This document shows positions 32,509 to 44,200 of a stretch of DNA of 64,000 nucleotides, in pieces. How positions within the stretch are numbered: position 1 is the first letter of the stretch; the number at the start of each line of letters is the position of its first letter. The translations under genes were made by a program, and so were the position numbers. Under the pieces are notes generated by a model. That model searched no databases, was not told the origin of the DNA, and was given only the letters and a program-made list of their open reading frames with translations. Source of the DNA: Craterostigma plantagineum (lineage: Eukaryota; Streptophyta; Magnoliopsida; Lamiales; Linderniaceae); assembly GCA_027422505.1 (NCBI GenBank), contig JAPQWV010001643.1, forward strand, positions 1 through 64,000. Direction: 5' to 3'.

Positions 32509-33476
32509 AAACGTTATGCTGAAAACGACTTTGTTATTTTAAGTGCTGAAGATTATTGATCAAAATCTATCTTTTCCCAAGAACAGTTTAAACGTTATAT
32601 TATGCTTTTTTTTAATTCTTTACTCAATTTATGTATACCTAAGCAACTAATACTTCCGGATGCTTAAAAATCTCAAAGCTTGCCATTAATTCGATAAAAA
32701 TCTAAGATCACAGCAAAAGAATTATACCTACGAAGCTTCCTAAAACGTGATGACAAGAATCCTAAGTAAAATCTCGAGAATTAAACTTGTATCCCCTTTT
32801 ATTATCTATAACTCTTTACACCTAATGTACTTAGAACATGTTAGAATACGAATGAAACATAAACTTGAAATAAATTATACCTCCTTCCACGTTGAGCTTT
32901 GTTGAGTTCTATCCTTTCTCTCCACTTCACACCTTCGATAGTTTCTTAGGGTAATCATTATTAATTTCTCTCCTTCCTTATCTCGTCTTTTGCTTGTTAT
33001 ATTAACCAATGACATCTCCTTTTTACTCTTATAGTTCTTATCCTATCTTTATGTAATGATTATTATAATATTAGTACATATATTTCCCTCATGGCTAAGT
33101 AATCGTATTATAGGTTGGTTCTAAACTCTCATCTTCACATATCGATCCTTATAATATATTATGTACCCTTCCTTATATCTAAATAGTCGAACCCATTTAC
33201 TTGAATTTTTAGGTCTTAAAATCTGTTCTAACTTCCTTCATAATCTATTCTGATATATATTTCGAACTTCTAACTCCTCAATTAATCCTTGGCAAATAAA
33301 AATTCATCATAGCGTATATCTAATTAAATAAACACATAATATGAAGTCAGGTAAACATTAATATTAATTCATGTAATCACATAATTAGACAAACACATAG
33401 TCATGAAATCACGTAAACACATAATTTGCACATAGGCTCACACATTAACATGTTCATAAAAATTTTGGGTATTACA
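32509..33476 (-). repeat. 5' LTR of B, first 970 bp
   Basis: It starts (minus) TGTAATACCCAAAA at 33476. It has a donor-like site at 32880 (GGAG|GTATAA). At 32509 it is fused to the leader before gag: the leader's GACAGTCTA, which in A continues to the primer-binding site, here jumps into mid-LTR. The LTR part after the first intron donor, the array, the exon, the LTR end and the primer-binding site are deleted. Confidence 0.75.
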
Positions 33477-33484
33477 GTCTCTGC

Positions 33485-36400
33485 TGTGGCGCCCCGACTT
33501 CCTAACCGCCTAACTTAGCGCATTTTTACGTGCCTAGCGAATTTGCAAATAAAGAAGTGCACCAAAAATGCGTACAAATTTTTCATTTTTCATTTACGAA
33601 ATGAAACATCGTTCTGTACAAGACAAAAGAATGCATGTCGAACATCAAGTTCCAGACATGGTCTAACTACAACGGCGAAGGTGTGTCGGCACAGCAAAAG
33701 CTCCTATGCGCCCGTCCTCACAGGTCGTCATCCACACACACACGTCCACCCCAAAAGCAGCACGAAGCTCCAAAAGATTGGCCTTGCCTTCAAAACGCGG
33801 TCACATACCGTGATCGCCGGTGCCTACAACACACAACGTAAGGAATGAGCCACCGAGGCTCAGTAAGTAGAAATCATGCATGTGTGAATGTGTCACTCCC
33901 CCGCAACGGCAATCCGCGCGATGCATATACAACACTCGCAAAGGCGAACGCGCCGATGCATATAACACTCGCAAAGGCGAACCACGCCGATGCATATATC
34001 AGTCGTACCAACGTACTCAGACTAATGTCACTCAGGCCCTCGGCTACTCTCACTATGCACCACAAGAGCTCACGTCCCTCAGGGACAACACGACAGCGGT
34101 CCACGCCGGATGGCCAAACCCTAGGATGCACATCGTTCCCCTAGGTCGCCATATAATCCCGGTCGTCCCCGACTGTCCGGCGGTCGCTCACGCTGGTAGC
34201 CCACGCTGAGGTAGCCTACACCAGGGTTCCACCCTGTTTCGCTTACACCCTCAGGTCGCACCCTCCAGGTCGCACCTTACCGCCACGGGCCATGCCCAAA
34301 TCCTATCCACAGGATATCAATATATATATCTACAATAATAGTACGACGACGCTAAAACGCCGCCCTGGTAGCATAGGAGACAGCCCCTGACTCAACTACG
34401 AGTCGACACACTTGCCCACATCGGCAAGTCCTCGTCGCGTACAAGCGACACATCATTACGCACACTCAATCCCACGACCCTCCCTCACGAGTTCGTGTGT
34501 GCACGTGAGTATGCATATGCAGATGCAAGTAAATGCAACATAGGCTTACACATTTAAATACTTAAATCAATTTACGAAGTCATGAAACCACATAAGCACG
34601 TAATCACACAATTAGGCACGTAAATCAAGTTGTGTGTCGTAGTTGGACTTCTACTTACCTGTCGTCCGAAGGTAATTAGTATCCTCCCCGTTAGCTCCTA
34701 ACTACGACCTTTAAACATAATATCGTCGTATTAGTATTACGCCCTCGTTAATTAATTAATTAGGTCGAACGAAATTATCGGACTACATTAATTTCGCTAG
34801 ATTATAAATTGCTAACTTCGAGTCTAGACCAATTCCCGCCCCAACAATTTCTAAGTAAAGTTAGTATAAAATTCGTGACTTAAGGAGTTCGGCGAAAGTT
34901 AGGAAATTGTTCATGTTCAATTCTTCCGATTTCAATTCATCTTCATTCGCTCGATTTCCTTTACATGTGAAATGGCCCGATTTGGATTCGATTTGCTTAG
35001 GTTTCGATCGATTTGCATCACACTTGGAATCGCCCGATTTGTGCGTTAATTAACTTAGTTTCGGTCGATTTGGAAATCGCCGATAGCTCCTTAGGATATC
35101 AAATCGCCCGATTTCCTTTGCATGGAAACGTTCGATTCGATTGCATGGTAATTCTATCGCCCGATTTATAAATCGCCTTCCTTTTTCATCATCATGACAT
35201 CATCCCGAATCCATGCATGTAATAGGAACTACTTTCGATCGATTTGTGGGTTGGCAAAGATAGAAATCGTGCGATTTGTGGTTTGCATGAAATCGCCCGA
35301 TTTAGGGTTTGCATGACTCGACCTCGGCGATTTGTTCTATTTGTGCCACGTGTAAACCTTATTAGAATCGTCCGATTCCATGTTTGTAATAGCTAAAGCA
35401 ATTCGGCCGATTTGAGGTGGCACGAAATCGCCCGATTTTCGTGTTTTGAAACATTACTAATCGTCGAATTTGTCTAGGGCTTAAATCGCCCGATTTCTAG
35501 GATTTGTTCAAGGTAAATTCTCGGCGATTTCTTCTCCTAATGCCACGTGGTATTTCTATTTAATTCCTCCGATTTAGGTTTCGCATGAAATCGCCCGATT
35601 TCATGCTTTGAGATACTCCAAATCGCCGAGATCCTCTAAGGCTTAATCGCACGATTTAGTCATCTCTTATGCTTAATTTATTAGATTCTTCACATGCAAC
35701 ATTTCGCCCGATTTTGGGATGTCTAGATTGGAATCATTAAAGCTTATCGCACGATTTGTTATACAACTAAAATCGCCCGATTTATTATCTTAACAATTAA
35801 TTTAGTCGAAACTTATACTATTGTGTTCATCTTCTCAAAATTAAATCGTAACCCTCTTTTCAGATTTCATAAGTTCCATGGTCTATGCAACCCAAAAACG
35901 TCTAGAGCTAGCTCAAAATAACCTAAGTTAACCAAATTCTAATAAACTCAAGGATTTCCCCAACCTATGACTTCATCCCCCAAATCTAGGGCTTTGCCGT
36001 ATACAATACTCCCATATTTATTAAGCTTCGAACATAAAGTGTAGGTCTAGAGGTTTTCTTACCTTCTTCCAAAGCACAAAGTTGGTCTCGTGTTTCCCTT
36101 CTCTTAGCTTGAACTCACGTTCGTTCTTTGGTTATGGGGTTTTTGGCTTTGAAAGGTTTAAAATATCTCAACCTAGGTGGTTATAGGGATGATTTAGGGT
36201 GGCGTGGGTTTTCCTTATTTTAAGGATCTTGGTCTCTTAAGGATTTGACTTCAATCACATTGGGCCTAAGTTTAAGTCCTAAGCCCAACATCTTAACCCA
36301 AATCCTAGTCTCAACAAAACTTTCCACTTTGTTTTTCCTTAGCCCACTTTCGAAAATTCTCACACCAATTAAACATGGTAAAGCAAACAATTTAGTTGTA

Positions 36401-36555
36401 CTTAGTTCGTAAGGTCACGGAAGTATATAATCTAGCACGCGAGTTTCACATAAATCACACAAGCACAAAAATAATTTCACGAAATGCACATAATCGCATT
36501 CGTCTTTTATGCAAATTTATTGGCCTCTAATACTTACGAGGACCCGGGTGCTACA
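33485..36555 (-). repeat. 3' LTR of A
   Basis: TGTGGCGCCCC at 33485 to GGTGCTACA at 36555 on the plus strand. Equivalent positions to the right LTR hold the splice-like sites, stem-loop (33846-33862) and the array of AAATCGCCCGATTT words (about 34920-35800). Frames such as 33543-33848 recur at 41269-41574 only because the LTR is duplicated. They are not genes. Confidence 0.95.
34920..35800 (-). repeat. AAATCGCCCGATTT word array in 3' LTR of A
   Basis: About forty near-palindromic words of the form AAATCGCCCGATTT, AATCGCACGATTT, GGCCGATTT or TCGGCGATTT, 15-45 bp apart in AT-rich filler. On the LTR sense strand the word is AAATCGGGCGATTT. Duplicate at 42645-43525 in the other LTR. Confidence 0.9.
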
Positions 36556-36592
36556 TCCTCCCCCCCTTAAGGAGGATTTCGCCCCCGAAATC
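36556..36592 (-). other. Polypurine tract and upstream hairpin of A
   Basis: On the minus strand GATTTCG-GGGG-CGAAATC (36592-36575) precedes TCCTTAAGGGGGGGAGGA, then the 3' LTR. The 7-bp stem is perfect. Confidence 0.85.
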
Positions 36593-37810
36593 AGCCCGTT
36601 CGGAACAATTCAGGATAGCGGGTTTTCATCTCATCCTCGCGTTCCCATGTGGCTTCCTCTACTGACTGATTCCGCCACAGAACTTTTACTAGAGGAATCT
36701 CTTTGTTCCTAAGCCTCTTCGTCTCATGCATCAATATTTCCACGGGAATTTCTTCATAACTCAGATCTGGTTTCAAATGTTGGTGCAGTGAGTCTTTTAT
36801 CAACACGTGGCTTGGGTCGGTGATATACTTCCGCAACGTGGAAATATGGAATACATCGTGTACTTGCGACAACGATGCTGGTAGTTCTAGTTGGTAAGCC
36901 ACTTCACCAACTCTCTTTATTATCTTGAAGGGACCGATGTATCTCGGACTTATTTTCCCTTCTTTCCGAACCTTTTGACTCCCTTCATCGGTGATACCTT
37001 CACAAAGACCCAATCATCCACCTCGAATTCTAGCGGTCTACGTCTCCGATCCGCATAACTCTTCTGTCTACTCTGCGCCGTGCGCATTCTTTCTCGGATC
37101 ATCGTAATAAGTTCCGTCATTTCCCGTATCATGTCTGGGCCTAACATCGCCCGTTCACCGACTTCATCCCAATGCACTGGGGACCTGCACTTCCGTCCGT
37201 ACAAGGCTTCATACGGAGCCATTCCAATTGTAGCTTGGTAGCTATTATTGTACGAGAATTCTACAAGTGGAAGGTACTTGCTCCAGTTGCCTTTGAAATC
37301 AAGTACGCAAGCTCGTAGCATATCTTCAGTGTTTGGATCGTCCGCTCGGATTGGCCGTCCGTTTGCGGATGATATGCTGTACTAAATGCCAACTTTGTCC
37401 CCATGGCCTTTTGTAAACTTGTCCAGAATTTAGATAGAAAACCGTGAATCGCGGTCTGAAACTATCGTTAAGGGTGTCCCATGGAGTCTTACTATCTCTT
37501 GGATGTATAATTCTGCATACCGCTCCATGGTAAATGTTGTACTTATCGGCAGAAAATGGGCAGATTCGTAAGTCGGTCTACAATTACCCAGATTGCGTCG
37601 TGTCCTTTCGCATTCCTTGGCAATCCGCTCACGAAATCCATCGTTATATTGCCCCATTTCCACTCTGGGATTGGTAAAGGTTGTAGTGTCCCAGCCGGCC
37701 GCTGATGTTCTGCCTTGATTTGCTGGCAAGTGAGGCATTGGCTCACGAACGTCGCTACGTCCTTTTTCATTCCCGGCTACCAGTAGTTAGTCCTTAGATC
37801 CCTATATAGC
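36593..37810 (-). pseudogene. Integrase with chromodomain-like C-terminus of A
   Basis: HHCC region with [16 protein letters not shown] near 37700; core with [10 protein letters not shown] near 37630, [10 protein letters not shown] near 37450, and the third catalytic region followed by FSYNNSYQATIGMAPYEALY near 37250. The C-terminal part at 37013-36591 has GPFKIIKRVGEVAYQLELP, VHDVFHISTLRKY and PLVKVLWRNQSVEEATWE, the chromodomain-like tail of Tekay/Del elements, thought to guide integration through chromatin. Three or four frame changes (about 37780, 37430, 37320, 36960) break it. With sister LTRs showing mostly 1-base indel differences, some of these may be sequencing errors. Confidence 0.9.
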
Positions 37811-39589
37811 TTCGTAGCCCCGGATGTATCGAATATGGCGTGGTATGTGCTTCTGTCATTATGACTCGTCTGAGGTCCACGTCGTTCGGAACGTACAATC
37901 TACTCTTGTAGTTTAAGCTTCCGTCGTCCCGAAATGCGAAGTCCGTCGTCGACTGCTCAGTCTGCGCTCCCTTGGTTTTCAGGTAAAACTCGTCGTTTTC
38001 CTGTGCCTTTTTGATCTGCTCCAGTAGCGTTGGTTGCAGAGTCAGAGCTGCTAACTTCACCTCGACTTCTCCCAATGGTACGACTTCCACGTCGAGTCGT
38101 TGAAGTTCCGCGCTTACTGATTTCCGGCTTAGTGCATCTGCTACCACGTTCGCCTTCCCTGGGTGGTAGTTGATTACACAATCATAGTCTTTCACCAATT
38201 TCAGCCACCGTCTTTGTCTCATATTGAGTTCCTTCTGGGTGAAGAAATACTTTAAACTCTTGTGGTCGGTGTAGATTTCGCATCTCTCTCCATACAAGTA
38301 GTGCCTCCAAATCTGAGAGCGAAAACCACCGCAGCAAGCTCCAAGTCGTGTGTAGGGTAGTTCTTTTCGTACTCCTTTAGTTGTCGTGAGGCGTAAGCCA
38401 CCACGTTACCGTTCTGCATCAGTACGCATCCTAACCCATTCTTCGAGGCATCGCTATACACTGAGAACCCTCCTGTTCCGTGGGTATCGTTAGTACTGGG
38501 GCTGTAGTAAGCGCTTTTTCAGTTCTTGAAAGCTTCGTTCACACTCCTCGTTCCATAGAAAAGGCGTGTTCTTTTTGGTCAACCTTTCAGCGTAGAGGCG
38601 ATTCTAGAGAAATCCTTGATGAATTTCCTATAGTAGCCTGCTAAGCCTAGGAAGCTCCGTACTTCCGTTACGTTAGTCGGCTGCGGCCAGTCACTAATTG
38701 CTTCTATCTTGCTCGGGTCCACCGAGATTCCCGCTCCCGAGACGATGTGTCCCAAGAACGCTACTTGATCCAGCCAAAATTCACACTTCTTATATTTGGC
38801 GTACAGCTGCTTTTCCCTCAATACTCCGAGTACTACTCGTAGGTGTTGTTCGTGCTCCTCCTTCGTCTTGGAGTAGACGAGGATGTCATCTATGAACACG
38901 ATCACGAACTTGTCTAGATAGGCTTCGAACACCCGGTTCATTAGGTCCATGAAGGCCGCCGGTGCGTTCGTCAGTCCAAAGGGCATTACTAGGAATTCAA
39001 AGTGCCCGTATCTGGTACTGAACGCCGTTTTGGGAATGTCCTCCTTGCGGATTTTCAGTTGATGGTAGCCCGACCTCAAGTCGATCTTAGAAAATACTGT
39101 GGCGCCTTGTAATTGGTCGAAGAGGTCGTCTATTCGGGGTAGTGGATACTTGTTCTTGATCGTCAGCTTGTTCAACTCCCTATAGTCTATACACAATCTC
39201 ATCGAGCCATCCTTCTTTCGTACGAATAGGACTGGCGCTCCCCAGGGAGAAAAGCTGGTCTTAATAAAATCCTTTCTGTAGGAGTTCATCTATTTGTTCC
39301 TTCAACTCCTTCAGTTCGGTTGGCGCTAATCGATATGGTGCTTTAGACACTGGTGCTGCTCCCGGCACCAGGTCAATCGTAAACTCAATATCTCTGTCTG
39401 GGGGTAGTCCCGGCAGATCTTCTGGAAATACGTCCGAGAACTCCTTAATCACGGGTACGTCTTCGAGTTTCGTGGGGGTATTCTCGTCCGCCTTCAGTGC
39501 GAATACCAGGTATGCCTCGCATCCGGAATTGACTAATCGCTGAGCTTTTAAGGCTGATATCCTCGGAGTGCCTCTCCCTTTCATTATTC
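37794..39589 (-). pseudogene. Reverse transcriptase and RNase H of A
   Basis: RT starts in the frame at 39584-39261 with LPGLPPDRDIEF, then 39289-38579 with [53 protein letters not shown] and the intact catalytic FIDDILVYS. RNase [17 protein letters not shown] (38461), [22 protein letters not shown] and [10 protein letters not shown]. All catalytic acidic residues are present. Frameshifts occur near 39585, 39275, 38580-38461 and 38290. At 39585 the upstream stop and the next ATG overlap as TAATG, more likely a 1-base indel than real coupling. Confidence 0.92.
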
Positions 39590-41057
39590 CCCTGAAGGTG
39601 AAGGTTCTTCCCCTACTAAACTAAACGTAACTACTTTACGGTTACAGTCTATCACTGCTCCGTACTTTGAGAGCCAGTCCATCCCGAGGATCACCTCATA
39701 GTCGTCCATCGGGATGACTATCAGATCTACAGATAATTCCCTATTACCGACTAGGACCGGGCAATTTCTTAACATTTGACTAGTCCTAGTTGGTGCCCCG
39801 CTTGGAATTGCTACGCTATACTCATAATCTACTCGCTCAGGCGTCACCCCGAGTTTCATCACATACTTCACAGACGCAAATGAGTGGGTCGCCCCGGAAT
39901 CTACTAGAATGCACGTGGGAGTTTGGTGGACCAGTAGGGTACCTGCTACCACCTCCGGATTGTTCTCTGCTTCCTCGGATGTGATGGTGTACACCCGAGC
40001 TGGCACCATTTGAGGTCCTGCCTGCCTCCCGGTCTGATTTCCCGAAGCACCCTCCGGGCACTGTCTCACAAAGTGGCCCGGCTTCCCACATCTAAAGCAG
40101 GTGTTGACTTGCATGTTGCAGTTCCCAAAGTGCCTTTTCCCACACCTCTGGCAATATGGGCCCTGCGCTGCTCCCTGGTTCTGGTTTGGATTTGGTGGTC
40201 TGTTCATCGTCCCCTGAGGCTGTTGAGGAGGCCTGTTCTGGAATTTCTTCTTGCCCCATTTAGGCACGAACTGCCGTTTCTGGTCTCCTCCGCTCCATTG
40301 CGCTCCTTGCATTTGCGCGAATTTGCGTTTGGCTTCTTGTGCCCTCAAGATCCTGGCTTCCGCCTGTTCAGCGACCATGGCTCTCTCTGCTACTTGAGAG
40401 TAAGTAGTTCCCTGAATTCCCGCCATGCTCACATCCCTGTAGAGCTCGGGCTTCAACCCTTCCAGAAAGCGTTCGACTTAAGAGCTTCCGTGCTGATCAT
40501 GTGAGCAGCGAACCTGGACAGCTGCTCAAACTTCCTTATGTACTCGGCCACCGTCATAGACCCCTGCCTGAGATTGATGAATTCATTCAGGCGCTGTGCT
40601 CGAATAGGGGCGGTGAGATACTTGCCCCTGAACAACTCCTTGAATCTTTCCCAGCTCATCGTAGCGGGGTTCTCTAACACCATGATGGTGTCCCACCAGT
40701 GTCCTGCGCTCCCTCGTAGTAGGAACGCAGCACAGAGGGCCTTCTCCGCCTCCGGAACTCTGCTATAGACGAACATGCTTTCGAGAGTCCTTAACCAGTC
40801 TTCGGCTGCTGTCGAGTCAGCTGTGTCCTCGAAGGTCGGTGGGTTTAACCTTCGGAATCGTTCTCCCACCACCCTCTTTCTGCCTGAGTTGGCCCAGCAT
40901 TAGCAGTATTCTGCTGGATCAGTTGTTGGATCTGCGCCGACTGCTGACGGACTAATTCCGTTAGCTGGAAGATCGTCGCGTCCCGATTGTCGGGAGGGGC
41001 CGTGTTTCCCCTGTTCTGGTCGTCGCCACCACACGACTCACCTCTCGTTCTTACCAT
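39584..41057 (-). pseudogene. Gag and protease of A
   Basis: It starts MVRTRGESCGGDDQNRG at 41057, about 140 bp after the primer-binding site, with LTELVRQQSAQIQQLIQQN. Capsid region: ADSTAAEDWLRTLESMF (about 40810), WWDTIMVLENPATMSWERFK and YIRKFEQLSRFAAHM. Nucleocapsid: CQRCGKRHFGNC and CFRCGKPGHFVRQCP (about 40160-40060). Protease: ILVDSGATHSFASV (about 39905) and VILGMDWLSKYGAVIDC. Frame changes at about 40860 and 40460 separate the three pieces. It is otherwise well conserved. Confidence 0.9.
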
Positions 41058-41195
41058 CTCCTATCCCTATCCTGATTGTCCTATGGCCAATAAATTATAC
41101 GACATAGAAATTCACATAGACTTAACACTTACTTGCAAGGCCGCTTCCTCTTTTGGGTGTGTGTGTGTGGACAGTCTACAGAACCTGTGACCGAA

Positions 41196-41207
41196 GCTCT
41201 GATACCA
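41196..41207 (-). other. Primer-binding site of A
   Basis: The minus strand reads TGGTATCAGAGC three bases after the 5' LTR end, continuing into TTCGGTCACAG. Matches initiator methionine tRNA. Confidence 0.92.
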
Positions 41208-41210
41208 CCC

Positions 41211-44200
41211 TGTGGCGCCCCGACTTCCTAACCGCCTAACTTAGCGCATTTTTACGTGCCTAGCGAATTTGCAAATAAAGAAGTGCACCAAAAATGCGTA
41301 CAAATTTTTCATTTTTCATTTACGAAATGAAACATCGTTCTGTACAAGACAAAAGAATGCATGTCGAACATCAAGTTCCAGACATGGTCTAACTACAACG
41401 GCGAAGGTGTGTCGGCACAGCAAAAGCTCCTATGCGCCCGTCCTCACAGGTCGTCATCCACACACACACGTCCACCCCAAAAGCAGCACGAAGCTCCAAA
41501 AGATTGGCCTTGCCTTCAAAACGCGGTCACATACCGTGATCGCCGGTGCCTACAACACACAACGTAAGGAATGAGCCACCGAGGCTCAGTAAGTAGAAAT
41601 CATGCATGTGTGCATGTGTCACTCCCCCGCAACGGCAATCCGCGCCGATGCATATACAACACTCGCAAAGGCGAAACGCGCCGATGCATATAACACTCGC
41701 AAAGGCGAACCACGCCGATGCATATATCAGTCGTACCAACGTACTCAGACTAATGTCACTCAGGGCCCTCGGCTACTCTCACTATGCACCACAAGAGCTC
41801 ACGTCCCTCAGGGACAACACGACAGCGGTCCACGCCGGATGGCCGAACCCTAGGATGCACATCGTTCCCCTAGGTCGCCATATAATCCCGGTCGTCCCCG
41901 ACTGTCCGGCGGTCGCTCACGCTGGTAGCCCACGCTGAGGTAGCCTACACCAGGGTTCCACCCTGTTTCGCTTACACCCTCAGGTCGCACCCTCCAGGTC
42001 GCACCTTACCGCCACGGGCCATGCCCAAATCCTATCCACAGGATATCAATATATATATCTACAATAATAGTACGACGACGCTAAAACGCCGCCCTGGTAG
42101 CATAGGAGACAGCCCCTGACTCAACTACGAGTCGACACACTTGCCCACATCGGCAAGTCCTCGTCGCGTACAAGCGACACATCATTACGCACACTCAATC
42201 CCACGACCCTCCCTCACGAGTTCGTGTGTGCACGTGAGTATGCATATGCAGATGCAAGTAAATGCAACATAGGCTTACCACATTTTAAATACTTAAATCA
42301 ATTTACGAAGTCATGAAACCACATAAGCACGTAATCACACAAATTAGGCACGTAAATCAAGTTGTGTGTCGTAGTTGGACTTCTACTTACCTGTCGTCCG
42401 AAGGTAATTAGTATCCTCCCCGTTAGCTCCTAACGTACGACCTTTAAACATAATATCGTCGTATTAGTATTACGCCCTCGTTAATTAATTAATTAGGTCG
42501 AACGATCGGACTACATTAATTTCGCTAGATTATAAATTGCTAACTTCGAGTCTAGACCAATTTCCCGCCCCAACAATTTCTAAGTAAAGTTAGTATAAAA
42601 TTCGTGACTTAAGGAGTTCGGCGAAAGTTAGGAAATTGTTCATGTTCAATTCTTCCGATTTCAATTCATCTTCATTCGCTCGATTTCCTTTACATGTGAA
42701 ATGGCCCGATTTGGATTCGATTTGCTTAGGTTTCGATCGATTTGCATCACACTTGGAATCGCCCGATTTGTGCGTTAATTAACTTAGTTTCGGTCGATTT
42801 GGAAATCGCCGATAGCTCCTTAGGATATCAAATCGCCCGATTTCCTTTGCATGGAAACGTTCGATTCGATTGCATGGTAATTCTATCGCCCGATTTATAA
42901 ATCGCCTTCCTTTTTCATCATCATGACATCATCCCGAATCCATGCATGTAATAGGAACTACTTTCGATCGATTTGTGGGTTGGCAAAGATAGAAATCGTG
43001 CGATTTGTGGTTTGCATGAAATCGCCCGATTTAGGGTTTGCATGACTCGACCTCGGCGATTTGTTCTATTTGTGCCACGTGTAAACCTTATTAGAATCGT
43101 CCGATTCCATGTTTGTAATAGCTAAAGCAATTCGGCCGATTTGAGGTGGCACGAAATCGCCCGATTTCGTGTTTGAAACATTACTAATCGCGAATTTGTC
43201 TAGGGCTTAAATCGCCCGATTTCTAGGATTTGTTCAAGGTAAATTCTCGGCGATTTCTTCTCCTAATGCCACGTGGTATTTCTATTTAATTCCTCCGATT
43301 TAGGTTTCGCATGAAATCGCCCGATTTCATGCTTTGAGATACTCCAAATCGCCGAGATCCTCTAAGGCTTAAATCGCACGATTTAGTCATCTCTTATGCT
43401 TAATTTATTAGATTCTTCACATGCAACATTTCGCCCGATTTTGGGATGTCTAGATTGGAATCATTAAAGCTTATCGCACGATTTGTTATACAACTAAAAT
43501 CGCCCGATTTATTATCTTAACAATTAATTTAGTCGAAACTTATACTATTGTGTTCATCTTCTCAAAATTAAATCGTAACCCCTCTTTTCAGATTTCATAA
43601 GTTCCATGGTCTATGCAACCCAAAAAACGTCTAGAGCTAGCTCAAAATAACCTAAGTTAACCAAATTCTAATAAACTCAAGGATTTCCCCAACCTATGAC
43701 TTCATCCCCCAAATCTAGGGCTTTGCCGTATACAATACTCCCATATTTATTAAGCTTCGAAACATAAAGTGTAGGTCTAGAGGTTTTCTTACCTTCTTCC
43801 AAAGCACAAAGTTGGTCTCGTGTTTCCCTTCTCTTAGCTTGAACTCACGTTCGTTCTTTGGTTATGGGTTTTTGGCTTTGAAAGGTTTAAAATATCTCAA
43901 CCTAGGTGGTTATAGGGATGATTTAGGGTGGCGTGGGTTTTCCTTATTTTAAGGATCTTGGTCTCTTAAGGATTTGACTTCAATCACATTGGGCCTAAGT
44001 TTAAGTCCTAAGCCAACATCTTAACCCAAATCCTAGTCTCAACAAAACTTTCCACTTTGTTTTTCCTTAGCCCACTTTCGAAAATTCTCACACCAATTAA
44101 ACATGGTAAAAGCAAACAATTTAGTTGTACTTAGTTCGTAAGGTCACGGAAGTATATAATCTAGCACGCGAGTTTCACATAAATCACACAAGCACAAAAA

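Larger units (their letters stand above)
21321..33476 (-). mobile_element. Gypsy element 'B', gag-only derivative, with TSD
   Basis: A minus-strand element bounded by TGTGGCGATC (21321) and GGGTATTACA (33476), flanked by GTCTC at 21316-21320 and 33477-33481. In element order it has part of a 5' LTR (33476 to about 32509), gag with zinc knuckle (32377 to about 31200), a short 3' region, hairpin plus polypurine tract (31003-30966), and a 3' LTR from 30965 leftwards to 21321. Protease, RT, RNase H and integrase are missing. The 3' LTR is interrupted by LINE 1 and by a hAT-type element. Primer-binding site and 5' LTR end were lost by a deletion at about 32509. Confidence 0.85.

Noticed and set aside
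33543..33848. Open frame of 101 residues, repeated identically at 41269-41574
   Set aside because: It lies in the two LTR copies of A; the identity reflects LTR duplication. It overlaps non-coding signals and has no recognisable domain.
34920..35800. Regularly recurring palindromic words resembling a CRISPR array
   Set aside because: Spacing is irregular, words vary, there are no cas genes, the region lies inside the LTR of a plant retrotransposon and is duplicated in its sister LTR.
39584..39590. Stop-start overlap TAATG suggesting coupled translation between protease and RT of A
   Set aside because: Related elements read through as one polyprotein, and A shows many 1-base indels, so an indel is the simpler explanation.
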